Shown: positions 16,615 through 25,808, counted from the first letter of the stretch. The stretch: 64,000 nt of DNA from Phenylobacterium sp. (GCF_016124325.1 NZ_WGNY01000014.1:124001-188000), one strand, 5' to 3'. The notes: a model not told the origin generated them from the letters alone. Program-made: numbers and translations.

Positions 16615-16703
16615 CCGAAGATCTTCAGCCAGAGCCCCGCCAGTCCGAGGAGGATGAACGCCCACATCGCCAGGGACAGCAACAGGGGGACGATCACGCG
16701 CAT
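16611..16703 (-). CDS. Putative 30-aa hydrophobic membrane peptide
   Basis: ATG at 16703 and TAG at 16611, with GGGGGAGGGG about 15 bases upstream. The product MRVIVPLLLSLAMWAFILLG plus LAGLWLKIFG is almost wholly one transmembrane helix. Its stop overlaps the MDR stop on the other strand. Tiny hydrophobic ORFs can arise by chance in GC-rich DNA, but this one fills an otherwise empty intergenic stretch, has a start and a purine-rich leader, and has no charge problems. Confidence 0.4.
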   Translation of the reverse strand: MRVIVPLLLSLAMWAFILLGLAGLWLKIFG

Positions 16704-16731
16704 GCCTTCGCTTGGCCCCTCCCCCACAGGC

Positions 16732-16744
16732 GACTCTTTGAGTC
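16732..16744. promoter_or_regulatory. Short inverted repeat upstream of alpha/beta hydrolase operon
   Basis: GACTC (16732-16736), TTT, GAGTC (16740-16744): a perfect 5-bp dyad in a locally AT-richer stretch about 105 bases before the hydrolase start and about 30 bases before the 30-aa ORF on the other strand. It is short and could be chance. Confidence 0.25.
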
Positions 16745-16848
16745 AATGATTGGCATTCAGGCCGTGGAAACGCCAGCCGTTTCACGCGCCGAAAGGTCGC
16801 AGGGGAGCGCCCCGCAACCTCTTGGATACGTGCGAAGGAGAACCCGCG

Positions 16849-17688
16849 ATGCCCCGAACCCGCAACGGCGCCGTCGAGCTGGAGTACGAGGCCTTCGGCG
16901 AGGGCCGGCCTGAAACCATCCTGCTGGTCAACGGCCTGGGGTCGCAGATGACGCGCTGGCCGGAAGCCTTCTGCCAGGCGCTGGCTGCGCGAGGCTATCA
17001 GGTCGTCCGCTATGACAACCGCGACACCGGCCTCTCGTCGTGGCCGAAGGACGCCTATTCCCTGGCCGACATGGCGCGCGACGGCATGGCGATCCTCGAC
17101 GACCTGGGGGTGGAGCGCGCCCACATCGCCGGGGTCTCGATGGGCGGGATGATCGTCCAGCGCATGGCGATCGACCATCCGGGGCGAGTGCTGTCGATGA
17201 CCTCGATCATGTCGGCGCCGGGCGCGCCCGGGACGCTGAGCTCCACGCCCGAGGCGATGGCGGTGCTCAACGATCCGCCGCCCGATCCGAAGGCCGATTT
17301 CGAGGCTTTCCTCGACAACGCCGTGCGGAACGCGGTGACCATCGGCAGCCCCGGCTATCCCTGGCCTGAGGGCGCGCTACGCGAGCGCGCCGCGGCGGAG
17401 CACAGCCGCGCCTTCAATCCGCCCGGTGTGGCCCGGCAGCGCGCCGCGATCATGGCCGACGGCGACCGGACGCCGGGCCTCGCGGGGCTCGCGATCCCCG
17501 TGGTGGTCCTGCACGGAACCGACGATCCGCTGGTCCAGCCGGTGGGCGGCGAGGCCACGGCGGCGGCCGTCCCCGGCGCGGAACTGCGGATGATCCCCGG
17601 CATGGGCCACGACCTGCCGCCGGCTCTCTACGACATCTTCGTCGACGCCATCTGCGCCGCCGCCAGCCGCGCCAAGACCACAGCCTGA
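16849..17688 (+). CDS. Alpha/beta hydrolase
   Basis: 279 aa from ATG at 16849, preceded by GAAGGAGA. The N-terminus MPRTRNGAVELEYEAFGEG leads to the oxyanion segment ILLVNGLGSQMTRW. The nucleophile elbow GVSMGG has Ser97. The acidic residue is likely in VLHGTDDPLV and the catalytic His in MIPGMGHDLP. It resembles the haloperoxidase/epoxide-hydrolase-like serine hydrolases. An SDR follows 21 bases later and then a histidine phosphatase, forming a three-gene operon. The substrate is unknown. Confidence 0.9.
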   Translation: MPRTRNGAVELEYEAFGEGRPETILLVNGLGSQMTRWPEAFCQALAARGYQVVRYDNRDTGLSSWPKDAYSLADMARDGMAILDDLGVERAHIAGVSMGGMIVQRMAIDHPGRVLSMTSIMSAPGAPGTLSSTPEAMAVLNDPPPDPKADFEAFLDNAVRNAVTIGSPGYPWPEGALRERAAAEHSRAFNPPGVARQRAAIMADGDRTPGLAGLAIPVVVLHGTDDPLVQPVGGEATAAAVPGAELRMIPGMGHDLPPALYDIFVDAICAAASRAKTTA

Positions 17689-17709
17689 CAGAGTAGCAAC
17701 GAGGACAAC

Positions 17710-18495
17710 ATGGGACGTCTTTCCGGCCGCTCGGCCGTCATCACCGGCGCGGCCAGCGGCATCGGCCGCGCCGCCGCCAAGCTCTTCGCCGCCGAGGGCG
17801 CGAACATGGTCGTCGCCGACCGGGCCGAAGCCGTCGAGGAGACCGCCGAGGCCATCCGCGCGGCTGGCGGCAAGGCCGTCGCCGTCACTGGAGATGCGGG
17901 CGACGACGCCTTCGTGAAATCGCTGGTCGATCGCGCGATCGCCGACCACGGCGGCCTGGACGTCTTCTGGGCCAACGCCGGCATCTCGGGGGGCTTCACG
18001 CCCCTGGCCGAACAGACCGCCGACTACTGGGCCGAAGTCCTGCGCGTGAACCTGATCGGGCCGTTCCTGGCCGTGAAGCACGCCTCGGCTGCGATGATTC
18101 CCAACGGGAAGGGCGCGATCATCTGCACGGCCTCGGTGGCGGGTATCCGCTCGGGCGCCGGCGGGCCCGCCTATTCCGCCTCCAAGGCCGGGGTGATCAG
18201 CCTGGTGAAGACCGCCTGCAACGAGCTCTACGGCACGGGGATCCGCATCAACGCCATCGCGCCCGGCCTGATCGAGACCGGCATGACCAAGCCGATCTTC
18301 GACGGGGCGCGGGCCCGCGGCAACGAGGACCGGATCGGCCAGCTCAACCCCACCACGCGCTATGGCCATCCCGAGGAGATCGCTGCGGCCGGCCTGTTCC
18401 TGGCGTCGGACGAGGCCTCCTACGTCAACGGCCAGACGCTGGCGGTGGACGGCGGGCTTTCGACCTCGCACCCGGTGGTGCGCCGCAAGCGATGA
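17710..18495 (+). CDS. SDR family NAD(P)-dependent oxidoreductase
   Basis: 261 aa classical short-chain dehydrogenase. It has [19 protein letters not shown] (cofactor), the NAG motif WANAGISGG, the catalytic serine in [11 protein letters not shown] and the YSASK catalytic Tyr/Lys pair. The C-terminal end is [16 protein letters not shown]. It oxidises or reduces a hydroxy/keto substrate that cannot be named. It overlaps the next gene (histidine phosphatase) by 4 bases (ATGA), showing translational coupling. Confidence 0.93.
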   Translation: MGRLSGRSAVITGAASGIGRAAAKLFAAEGANMVVADRAEAVEETAEAIRAAGGKAVAVTGDAGDDAFVKSLVDRAIADHGGLDVFWANAGISGGFTPLAEQTADYWAEVLRVNLIGPFLAVKHASAAMIPNGKGAIICTASVAGIRSGAGGPAYSASKAGVISLVKTACNELYGTGIRINAIAPGLIETGMTKPIFDGARARGNEDRIGQLNPTTRYGHPEEIAAAGLFLASDEASYVNGQTLAVDGGLSTSHPVVRRKR

Positions 18496-19079
18496 TCCTG
18501 CTGCTCCGACATGGCGAGACCTTCTGGAACCGCGAACGGCGCATCCAGGGCCATGCCGAATCCGACCTCACGCCGCTGGGCGAGCGCCAGGCCCAGGCCA
18601 TGGCGCGCCTGGCGGCGGAGCTGGTCGCCCGCGAGCCGGGCGACGACTGGCGCCTCGTCTCCAGCCCCATCGGCCGGGCGCGGCGCACCGCCGAGGCGGT
18701 CGCGGCCGCCACGGGCCTGACGATCGAGCTCGACCCGCGCCTCGCCGAGATCTGCTGCGGCCAGTGGGAGGGGCGGCTCCGCGCCGAACTGACCGACGTC
18801 GATCCGGCCCAGCCCATGGGCGAGTGGATCTTCTCGGCGCCCGGCGGCGAGACCTTCGAGGACGTCATGGCCCGGGCCCGAGGGTGGCTGGACGACCTGC
18901 CCGCCGAGCCCGGTCGCCGCGTGCTGGCGGTCAGCCACGGCGTCTGGGGACGGCTGTTGCGCGGCGCATACGCGGGCCTCGACCGTGAGGCCACGGTGAG
19001 CCAGGACGTGCCCCAGGACGCGGTCTTCCGCCTTCAAAACGGCCAGATCGATCGGTTCGACTGCGAACCTGTCGACTAG
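18492..19079 (+). CDS. Histidine phosphatase family protein
   Basis: 195 aa. The N-terminal [20 protein letters not shown] contains the catalytic RHG. Next come [23 protein letters not shown] and the second histidine in [13 protein letters not shown]. This is the standard cobalamin/phosphoglycerate-mutase-like fold and probably acts on a small phosphorylated metabolite. It is the last gene of the alpha/beta hydrolase-SDR operon. It is not closely similar to the other phosphatase at 14298-14870 beyond the catalytic motifs. Confidence 0.92.
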   Translation: MILLLRHGETFWNRERRIQGHAESDLTPLGERQAQAMARLAAELVAREPGDDWRLVSSPIGRARRTAEAVAAATGLTIELDPRLAEICCGQWEGRLRAELTDVDPAQPMGEWIFSAPGGETFEDVMARARGWLDDLPAEPGRRVLAVSHGVWGRLLRGAYAGLDREATVSQDVPQDAVFRLQNGQIDRFDCEPVD

Positions 19080-19113
19080 CTTCGGGCGCCGAAGCGCCCC
19101 CAATAGGGCTCCG

Positions 19114-20814
19114 ATGATCCGCGTCTCCGCCCTCGTCGCCGCCGCGGCCCTGCTGATGGGCGCCAGCCGTCCGCCCACGGTGGACTACCGGCTGGGCGCC
19201 GACCTGCAGGGCGATTCACCGCCGATCCTGACCGTGGAGATGCGCTTCCAGGGCGACGACGACGGTGAGACGACGCTGGACCTTCCCGACCGCTTCCGGG
19301 GGAGCCAGGCGGCCTGGCGCTACATCTTCGACCTCCAGGTCCGTGGCGCCCAGGCGGCGACGCCCGACCCGGCCCATCGGGTCCTGACCCACAAGCCGGG
19401 CGCGAAGATCGATGTGCGCTACCGTGTCCAGAGCGCCTATCCGCAGGATCCGGCGGCCGAGGCGGGCAATCCCTTGAAGGGCCCGCTTCTGCGGCCGTCG
19501 GGCGTGGCGGCGCTGGGGCCGCTGGTCTTCGCGATCCCCGAAGGCCGCGATCTCGAGGGCGCCACCTTCCGGTGGGGGCGGCTGCCGAAGGGCTGGTCGG
19601 GGGCTTCCGACCTCGAGCACGCCGAGATGGGACGCTGGATCAGCGTCGCCGACATCGTCGATTCCGTAAGCCTCGCGGGACCGGAGCTGGAGGTTTCCGA
19701 ACAGGACCTCGACGGCGGGCGGCTCCGCATCGCCCGGCTCGGCGGGCCGCCGGCCGAGGCCGTGGCCAAGGCGGCCGCGCCGGTGCTGGCCGCCGAGAAC
19801 GCCTATTGGAACGAGCCGCCCGGTCCCCAACTGCTCGCGGTGGTGGGGCTGGCCGGGCCGGCGGTCGGGGCCGGCGGCGACGGCTTCCTGGACGCCTTCG
19901 CGCTCTATGCGAGCCCCGATGCGCTCGACCGCGTCGCCGAGACTACCGCGCTGCGCAATCTGGAAAGCTGGATCCCGGCGCGCATCGGCAGGGTGGAAGG
20001 GCCGCCCGCCGCCACGGCCTGGCTGCGCGAAGGGATTTCCGATTTCCTGGCGGCGCGCATCCTGCTGCGGGCGGGGGCCGAGACGCCGGCCCAGGCGGTC
20101 GAGCGGCTGGGCGGGGCGCTCTACGTCTACGATCACTCGCCCGTCCGCACGGCCACGGGCCAGCAGGCCGCCGCCGGATGGGCCGCCAACGCCGATCTCC
20201 GCCAGATCGTGCGCCAGCGCGGCGTGCTGCTGGCCCTGATGTGGGACGACGCCATCCGCCAGAGGACCGGCGGCAAGGCCGACCTCGACGACGTGCTGGT
20301 CCGCATGCGCGACCACTACCGCCAGTTCCGCCCCGGCGAGGGCCCCGACCTCGTGACCGGGCTGCTTTCGGCGGCCTGGGTGGCCGCCGGCGTCGACCTG
20401 CGCCCCGATATCGCGCGCTACATCGAGCGCGGGGAAGTGATCGAACTGCCGGCCGAGATGTTCGGCGGTTGCCTGCAGGCCCGGGTCACCACCTCGCCTG
20501 CCTACGACATCGGCTTCGACGCCGATCGCTCGATTGCGGCGCACGTGGTCAGCGGCGTGAGGCGTCGGGGTCCGGCGTGGAACAGCGGCCTGCGCGACGG
20601 CATGGCGCTGGTCTCCGGCCGCTACCAGGCCGGAGACACGGCCCGGCAGGTCGAGTTCACGGTGCGCACCGGCAAGGGCCGGCGCGCCAGGACCCGGACC
20701 ATCGCCTACTGGCCGTACGGCGACGACGATGCGGTGACGCGCAAGCTTCAGCTGACCCCGGGCCTTTCGGCCGACGAGATCGTCGCCTGCGGCCGCCGGT
20801 TCGCGGGCCTCTGA
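19114..20814 (+). CDS. M61-like exported protein lacking the zinc motif (probable pseudoprotease)
   Basis: 566 aa. A signal peptide (residues 1-18) precedes an N-terminal beta domain (VDYRLGADLQ, LTVEMRFQGDDDGETTLDLP) like that of M61 glycyl aminopeptidases. The helical core keeps the downstream motif WLREGISDFLAARILLRAG (M61 normally W-x-x-EG-x-x-x-Y). At the position expected for HExxH the sequence reads LRNLESWIPARI, with no histidine. A C-terminal PDZ-like region (SGLRDGMALVSGRYQAGD) is present. The family call is by pattern; loss of the zinc ligands suggests a binding rather than a cutting role. Confidence 0.65.
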   Translation: MIRVSALVAAAALLMGASRPPTVDYRLGADLQGDSPPILTVEMRFQGDDDGETTLDLPDRFRGSQAAWRYIFDLQVRGAQAATPDPAHRVLTHKPGAKIDVRYRVQSAYPQDPAAEAGNPLKGPLLRPSGVAALGPLVFAIPEGRDLEGATFRWGRLPKGWSGASDLEHAEMGRWISVADIVDSVSLAGPELEVSEQDLDGGRLRIARLGGPPAEAVAKAAAPVLAAENAYWNEPPGPQLLAVVGLAGPAVGAGGDGFLDAFALYASPDALDRVAETTALRNLESWIPARIGRVEGPPAATAWLREGISDFLAARILLRAGAETPAQAVERLGGALYVYDHSPVRTATGQQAAAGWAANADLRQIVRQRGVLLALMWDDAIRQRTGGKADLDDVLVRMRDHYRQFRPGEGPDLVTGLLSAAWVAAGVDLRPDIARYIERGEVIELPAEMFGGCLQARVTTSPAYDIGFDADRSIAAHVVSGVRRRGPAWNSGLRDGMALVSGRYQAGDTARQVEFTVRTGKGRRARTRTIAYWPYGDDDAVTRKLQLTPGLSADEIVACGRRFAGL

Positions 20815-20888
20815 GCCGCCCCCAAAATGGGTAAGCGCGACAATTTCGCAGAGCGTCCGTTAACCGGCGCCGTGCGTATTTCCTGGCG

Positions 20889-22037
20889 ATGCGTGTGGGA
20901 CGCCTCATATCCGCCCTGGCCGCGAGCTTCGTGCTCGCCGGCGCCGCCGTGGCCCAGGCCGAGCCTGCGCCGGGGAGCGCCGACGCGGCGACCGTCAACG
21001 CCGGCCTCCAGGCCATGCGCGACTACAACCTCATCGTGCTCAAGGACTTGAAGTCGTCGTCGGAAGTCGAGGGCCGCACCTTCGTGGGCGGCAATCTTTC
21101 GGGCGGCTCGTCCAACTACTTCATCAAGCCCGGCGGCCAGACGGGCGTCGGCCTGACGGTGGGCGGCAACGTCACGGGCGGGACCAAGCAGGTCAACAAC
21201 GGCGGCGCCCTGCAGGTAGGCGGCAACCTCGACTCCGGCGCCAACATGAACGGCGGCGGCTCGGTCTACGTCGACGGCAACGTCAAGAACGTCAACGCCA
21301 ACAACGGCGCCGTCTATGTCGACGGCAATGTGAAGAACACCAACGCCAAGGACATCTACTACGGCGGCTCCAAGAGCGGCTACGCCAACGGGACCTTGCA
21401 CGCGGGCGATCATACCGCCGCGGGCCTCCAGGACTCGATCGAGGCCCAGGCCGACGCCTTCGCCGCCGACCTCCTCGGCCTGTCGGACTATCTGTCGACG
21501 CTCACGCCCACCAACGCGATCGGCTACTCGGCCGACGGCCAGGCCGCGATCTTCGACGCCGGTTCGGGCTCGGGCGTGGCGGTGTTCTCGATCGACGACC
21601 TCTACGCCGCGCTCAACCATCACAGCCAGCTGCAGTTCGTCGCGCCGACCGGCTACGATGCGGTGATCGTCAACGTGGCGGGCTCCAGCGTCTCCCTCCC
21701 CGGCGGCATCAACTTCAATGGCCCGACCGGACTGGGCGTGAACGTCATCTGGAACTTCTACGAGGCGACCAGCGTCAACTTCGGCTCCAAGAGCTGGTAC
21801 GGCTCGGTGCTGGCGCCGAACGCCAACGTGAAGATCGGCAACTTCGTCGAGGGTTCGCTGGTGGCCAAGAACCTCGACCAGAACGGCGAAGTCCACATGA
21901 ACAACTTCGGCGGCGGCCTCGTCGTCGGCGGGCTCGCCGCCGCCGCCGTTCCGGAACCCTCCGTCTGGCTGATGTTGATCCTCGGCTTCGGCGGCGTCGG
22001 CGCCGCGCTGCGTCGCCGGCGCGCCGCGGCCGCCTGA
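20889..22037 (+). CDS. Choice-of-anchor A family protein with PEPxxWA-CTERM tail (paralogue 1)
   Basis: 382 aa. It has a signal peptide (residues 1-24) and the choice-of-anchor A domain with VNAGLQAMRDYNLIVLKDLK, EVEGRTFVGGNL, GYDAVIVNVAGSSVSLPGGI, VIWNFYEATSVNFG and WYGSVLAPNA. A Gly/Asn-rich insert at residues about 100-150 repeats VDGNVKN twice. The C-terminus VPEPSVWLMLILGFGGVG plus RRRR is the sorting signal. Such domains occur in adhesin-like surface proteins with varied anchors. The next gene is a paralogue that lacks the insert. Confidence 0.92.
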   Translation: MRVGRLISALAASFVLAGAAVAQAEPAPGSADAATVNAGLQAMRDYNLIVLKDLKSSSEVEGRTFVGGNLSGGSSNYFIKPGGQTGVGLTVGGNVTGGTKQVNNGGALQVGGNLDSGANMNGGGSVYVDGNVKNVNANNGAVYVDGNVKNTNAKDIYYGGSKSGYANGTLHAGDHTAAGLQDSIEAQADAFAADLLGLSDYLSTLTPTNAIGYSADGQAAIFDAGSGSGVAVFSIDDLYAALNHHSQLQFVAPTGYDAVIVNVAGSSVSLPGGINFNGPTGLGVNVIWNFYEATSVNFGSKSWYGSVLAPNANVKIGNFVEGSLVAKNLDQNGEVHMNNFGGGLVVGGLAAAAVPEPSVWLMLILGFGGVGAALRRRRAAAA

Positions 22038-22061
22038 TCGGCCTCGCCGCGCCTCTCTCGG

Positions 22062-22109
22062 CTGCAACCAATCCGCAACAATTCCCGCTTGCGGTGAATC
22101 CTGTTGCAG
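22062..22109. promoter_or_regulatory. Large interrupted stem-loop between the two choice-of-anchor A genes
   Basis: CTGCAAC (22062-22068) pairs with GTTGCAG (22103-22109), and CCGCAA (22073-22078) pairs with TTGCGG (22089-22094), giving a two-part stem with internal loops of 4 and 8 bases and an apical loop of 10. It lies 24 bases after the first stop and 75 bases before the second start. It may terminate, attenuate or bind a regulator. Confidence 0.4.
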
Positions 22110-22184
22110 GCGCGGCCTTTCGCCGTCACCACCGCCCCAGTTGTCGGGGATTTGCGTCCCGGCCTCCTACAAGGAAGCCGTGTA

Positions 22185-23186
22185 ATGTCTTTGAAGTCGC
22201 TGGCCGCCGCTGCGGCCCTATTCGCTTTTGCGGGCGCCGCCACGAGCGCCAGCGCCGGTACGGACGAGGTCAACGCCGGCCTCGGGTACATGCGGGACTA
22301 CAACCTCATCGTACTGGGTGATCTCACCACCAACAGCGAGGTGGAAGGCCGCACGTTCGTGAGCGGCTCGGTCTTCGGCAACGCCAGCAACTACAACAAG
22401 AACCAGCTCGCGGGCGTGGGCCTGACGGTCGTCGGCGACGTCGAGGGCGGCAAGAAGAACGTCTGGGGCGACATCGCCATCGGCGGCAATGTCGACAGCG
22501 GCGTCGAGTTCCAGTCGTCGGGCGCTCAGGAGCTCCAGTACGGCGGCGCTCTCTCCAGCACCAACGTCAATTCGCCGGACACGGCCAACCATGTCGCGGG
22601 CCTCGGCGCGACGCTCGGCGCGCAGGCCGCGACGATGGCGACGGACCTCGGCGAGCTGTCCACCTATCTTTCGACGCTGACGACGACGGAAGCGTACACC
22701 GTCAACGCGAACAATATCGGCTTCGACGCCAACGCGAGCTCGGACGCCGTCGCGGTGTTCTCGCTGTCGGACCTGAGCGTCTTCACCAACAAGTATCCCG
22801 ACTTCACCTACCCGACCGGCTACGACCTCGTCGTCGTCAACGTCTCCGGAACCAACCTCTCGTTCCCGGGCGGCTTCAACTTCAACGGGCCCAGCGGGCT
22901 CGGCACGAAGGTGATCTGGAATTTCTACGAAGCCACGACGCTGAACTTCAACACCAGCTTCTACGGCTCGGTCCTCGCGCCGAACGCGGTGGTGAGCACC
23001 AACAACTTCGTCGAGGGCACGCTGGTCGCCAAGACGCTGAACGCCGGCGGCGAAGTCCACATGTCGAACCTGGGTGGGACCTACACCGTGCCGGGCGTGC
23101 CGGAGCCGGCGACCTGGGCGCTGATGATCCTGGGTTTCGGCGGCGCGGGCGCCATGCTCCGCCGCCGTCGCGCGCTCTTCGCCTGA
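22185..23186 (+). CDS. Choice-of-anchor A family protein with PEPxxWA-CTERM tail (paralogue 2)
   Basis: 333 aa from ATG at 22185, preceded by AAGGAAG; the open frame reaches further upstream but the signal peptide MSLKSLAAAAALFAFAGAAT starts here. The domain repeats the motifs of its neighbour: VNAGLGYMRDYNLIVLGDL, EVEGRTFVSGSV, GYDLVVVNVSGTNLSFPGG, VIWNFYEATTLNF, FYGSVLAPNA. The C-terminus VPEPATWALMILGFGGAG plus RRRR is a textbook sorting signal, almost identical to the tail at 2-148. It is a tandem duplicate with divergent sequence, so the duplication looks old. Confidence 0.93.
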   Translation: MSLKSLAAAAALFAFAGAATSASAGTDEVNAGLGYMRDYNLIVLGDLTTNSEVEGRTFVSGSVFGNASNYNKNQLAGVGLTVVGDVEGGKKNVWGDIAIGGNVDSGVEFQSSGAQELQYGGALSSTNVNSPDTANHVAGLGATLGAQAATMATDLGELSTYLSTLTTTEAYTVNANNIGFDANASSDAVAVFSLSDLSVFTNKYPDFTYPTGYDLVVVNVSGTNLSFPGGFNFNGPSGLGTKVIWNFYEATTLNFNTSFYGSVLAPNAVVSTNNFVEGTLVAKTLNAGGEVHMSNLGGTYTVPGVPEPATWALMILGFGGAGAMLRRRRALFA

Positions 23187-23269
23187 GCCGTCCGCGCCCA
23201 GTAGGGGTTTCGCGCGGCCGCCGTCGCGAGTAGAAGCGCCGTCCTGCACTCCAAGACCCGCTTCGGACC

Positions 23270-24016
23270 ATGGCCGGACACTCAAAGTTCAAGAACATCA
23301 TGCACCGCAAGGGCCGCGCCGACGCGGCCCGCTCGAAGCTGTTCTCCAAGCTCTCGCGCGAGATCACGGTGGCGGCCAAGGCCGGCATGCCCGATCCGGC
23401 GATGAACGCGCGCCTGAGGCTGGCCGTGGCCAACGCCAAGGCCGAGTCCATGCCCAAGGACAACATCGATCGCGCGATCAAGAAGGCTGCCGGCGGCGAC
23501 GCCGAGACCTATGAGGAAATCCGCTACGAAGGCTTCGGCCCCGGCGGCGTGGGCGTGATCGTCGAGGCCCTGACCGACAATCGCAATCGCGCCGCGTCGA
23601 ACGTGCGCTCGATCTTCGCCAAGAACGGCGGCAACCTGGGCGAGACCGGCTCGGTGTCGTTCATGTGGGACCGGGTCGGCCGGATCGTCTACAGCGCCGA
23701 GGCCGGCTCCGAGGACAAGATCATGGAGGCCGCGATCGAAGCCGGGGCCGACGACGTCGAGTCCGACGAGGACGGCCACACGATCTACACCGCCTACGAC
23801 CAGCTCTCCGATGTGGCCGCGGCGCTGGAAGCCGTGCTCGGCGAAGCCCAGTCCACCCAGGTCGCCTGGCGGCCGAAGGCCCTGACACCGCTCTCCGGAG
23901 ACGGCGCGGCCACGCTCCTCAAGCTGATCGAGGCGTTGGAAGACGACGACGACGTGCAGAACGTCTATTCCAACGAGGACATCCCGGCCGACGAGCTGGA
24001 GAAGCTGGCGGGCTGA
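23270..24016 (+). CDS. YebC/PmpR family protein
   Basis: 248 aa with the unmistakable start [20 protein letters not shown], then [16 protein letters not shown], the ENGGNLGE-like segment [16 protein letters not shown] and a C-terminal acidic region [16 protein letters not shown]. YebC-family proteins are described as DNA-binding regulators and, more recently, as translation factors that relieve ribosome stalling. The next gene starts within its stop codon (TGATG), so the pair is translationally coupled. Confidence 0.96.
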   Translation: MAGHSKFKNIMHRKGRADAARSKLFSKLSREITVAAKAGMPDPAMNARLRLAVANAKAESMPKDNIDRAIKKAAGGDAETYEEIRYEGFGPGGVGVIVEALTDNRNRAASNVRSIFAKNGGNLGETGSVSFMWDRVGRIVYSAEAGSEDKIMEAAIEAGADDVESDEDGHTIYTAYDQLSDVAAALEAVLGEAQSTQVAWRPKALTPLSGDGAATLLKLIEALEDDDDVQNVYSNEDIPADELEKLAG

Positions 24017-24228
24017 TGGCGCGGGGTCCCGAGGACGACCCGCAGGTCACCGACCTGCAGCGTTATCGCAAGGCGCGCGAGCAGGCCGAGCGTCGCCGTC
24101 GCGCCGCCTCGCCGCCGAAGCGGCCGCCCGGCCAGTCGTTCCTCGGCTCCAATCCTCGCGCCGGCCTGATCCTGGCGGCCATCGCCGCCGTTCTGGCCGC
24201 CCTCTATCTGATCCCGCGCTTCCTCTAG
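24016..24228 (+). CDS. Small single-pass membrane protein downstream of YebC
   Basis: 70 aa, ATG overlapping the yebC stop by one base. The N-terminal 45 residues are charged and basic (LQRYRKAREQAERRRRAAS, then KRPPGQSFLGSNPRAG), followed by one C-terminal transmembrane helix (LILAAIAAVLAALYLIPRFL). The arrangement is a soluble basic head with a C-tail membrane anchor. No family is recognised. The tight coupling to yebC suggests expression with it but says nothing firm about function. Confidence 0.75.
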   Translation: MARGPEDDPQVTDLQRYRKAREQAERRRRAASPPKRPPGQSFLGSNPRAGLILAAIAAVLAALYLIPRFL

Positions 24229-24311
24229 CCATCGCGCGTGGTTGCGCGGGATCAAGGCTCGCGCCACAGTCCCGCGCGATCGGTGTTCCGCACCATGCCG
24301 AGGGAGGCCTC

Positions 24312-24989
24312 ATGACCCGCCTGATCCGTCGCCTGTCGCGCCTTGCGATCCTGGCCATCGCGCCGCTGGCGCTTGCGGCCTGCGGAATCAACACCATCCC
24401 GACCAAGGAGGAGAAGGCCAAGGCCCAGTGGGCCGAGGTCCAGAACCAGTACCAGCGCCGGGCCGACCTGATCCCCAATCTCGTGGCGACGGTGAAGGGC
24501 TATGCGGCCCAGGAAAGCAATGTGCTGGTGGCCGTCACCCAGGCGCGGGCCAATGCGCTGCAGGTGCGCGCCGACGCCGGGGTCACGACCGATCCGGCCG
24601 CCTTCCAGCGCTACGCCGCCGCCCAGAACAACCTTTCCCTGGCGCTGGCGCCCCTGCGGGTGCTGCAGGAGAACTATCCCGACCTGAAGTCGAACGAGAA
24701 CTTCATGGCCCTCCAGTCGCAGCTCGAGGGCACCGAGAACCGCATCGCCATCGCCCGGCGCGACTACAACGAGGCGGTCCGCGACTTCAACACGACGCTG
24801 CGCACCTTCCCGCAGGTCTTCTGGGCCAAGACCATGTACTCGTCGTCCAAGCCCATGCAGCTCTTCGAGGCGACCGCGGCGGCGCAGTCGGCGCCTTCGG
24901 TCTCGTTCGACCCGGCGGTCAATGCGGTGCAGCCGCCGCCCGGCGCCGCGCCAGGTTCCGCGCCGCCCGAACCTGCGCCGGCCCAGTGA
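24312..24989 (+). CDS. LemA family lipoprotein-like membrane protein
   Basis: 225 aa. The N-terminus LAIAPLALAACGIN looks like a lipobox (LAAC), so it may be a lipoprotein. The conserved LemA core follows: KAQWAEVQNQYQRRADLIPN, LVATVKGYAAQE, the YPDLKSNENFMALQSQLEGTE motif, RRDYNEAVRDFNTTLRTFP. A Pro-rich tail follows. LemA proteins form coiled helices at the membrane, and their role is unclear. The gene overlaps the TPM protein by 4 bases (GTGA); lemA-TPM pairs are common in proteobacteria and imply a shared membrane function. Confidence 0.93.
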   Translation: MTRLIRRLSRLAILAIAPLALAACGINTIPTKEEKAKAQWAEVQNQYQRRADLIPNLVATVKGYAAQESNVLVAVTQARANALQVRADAGVTTDPAAFQRYAAAQNNLSLALAPLRVLQENYPDLKSNENFMALQSQLEGTENRIAIARRDYNEAVRDFNTTLRTFPQVFWAKTMYSSSKPMQLFEATAAAQSAPSVSFDPAVNAVQPPPGAAPGSAPPEPAPAQ

Positions 24990-25807
24990 GCCCCCTCGCC
25001 GCGCTTCGCGGCCTGGTCCTGGCGTTCGCGCTTCTGCTGACGCCGGCGCTGGCGCTGGCGGCGCCCAAGTTCCCGCCGCTCACCGGCCGGGTGGTCGATG
25101 ACGCCCAGCTGCTGTCGCCGCAGGCCAAGGCGCGCCTGACCGACGAACTGGCGGCGCTCGAACAGCAGACCGGCCATCAGGTGGTGGTCGCCACCCTGCC
25201 GAGCCTCCAGGGCTACGAGATCGAGGACTACGGCTACCAGCTGCTGCGGGCCTGGGGGATCGGCCGCAAGGAGCAGGACGACGGGATCATCCTCATCGTC
25301 GCGCCCACCGAGCGGAAGGTGCGGATCGAGGTCGGCTACGGTCTCGAGCCGGTCATGACCGACGCGCTCTCCAGCCTGATCATCCAGCGCAAGATTCTGC
25401 CGGCGTTCAAGGCCGGCGACTACGAGAAGGGCGTCGTCGACGGGGCCGAGGCCATCATCCAGCAGATCGGCCTGCCGCCCGAGGAAGCCCAGGCCGCGGT
25501 GGCGCAGGCCGAGGCCCAGCGCGCGTCTTCGAGCAGCGGCGGCGGCGGATTCGGAATTTCGACCTTCTTCGTGATCCTCGTGGTCTTCTGGGTGCTGAGC
25601 GGCGTCATGCGCGTGTTCGGCGCGCGCCGCCGCTATCGCGGCAGCGGGCTCTGGTGGATCCTGCCGCTGCTGTTCTCCGGCGGGGGCGGACGACGCGGCG
25701 GCGGCGGCTGGGGGGGCGGCGGCGGCTGGAGCAGCGGCGGTGGCGGTGGCGGCTTCTCGGGCGGCGGCGGATCGGGCGGGGGCGGCGGCGCCTCGGGGAG
25801 CTGGTGA
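24986..25807 (+). CDS. TPM domain membrane protein with poly-glycine tail (YgcG-like)
   Basis: 273 aa from GTG at 24986, overlapping the lemA stop. A signal sequence (residues 1-26, LVLAFALLLTPALALAAP) is followed by the TPM domain: LTGRVVDDAQLLSPQAKARL, TGHQVVVATLPSLQG, GRKEQDDGIILIVAPTERKV and IEVGYGLEPVMTDA. A transmembrane helix (FFVILVVFWVLSGVMRV) follows, and then a tail that is almost entirely Gly, Ser and Trp (about the last 50 residues). TPM domains have been linked to phosphatase activity and photosystem repair in plants; the bacterial role is uncertain. Confidence 0.92.
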   Translation: MSPLAALRGLVLAFALLLTPALALAAPKFPPLTGRVVDDAQLLSPQAKARLTDELAALEQQTGHQVVVATLPSLQGYEIEDYGYQLLRAWGIGRKEQDDGIILIVAPTERKVRIEVGYGLEPVMTDALSSLIIQRKILPAFKAGDYEKGVVDGAEAIIQQIGLPPEEAQAAVAQAEAQRASSSSGGGGFGISTFFVILVVFWVLSGVMRVFGARRRYRGSGLWWILPLLFSGGGGRRGGGGWGGGGGWSSGGGGGGFSGGGGSGGGGGASGSW

Positions 25808-25808
25808 G

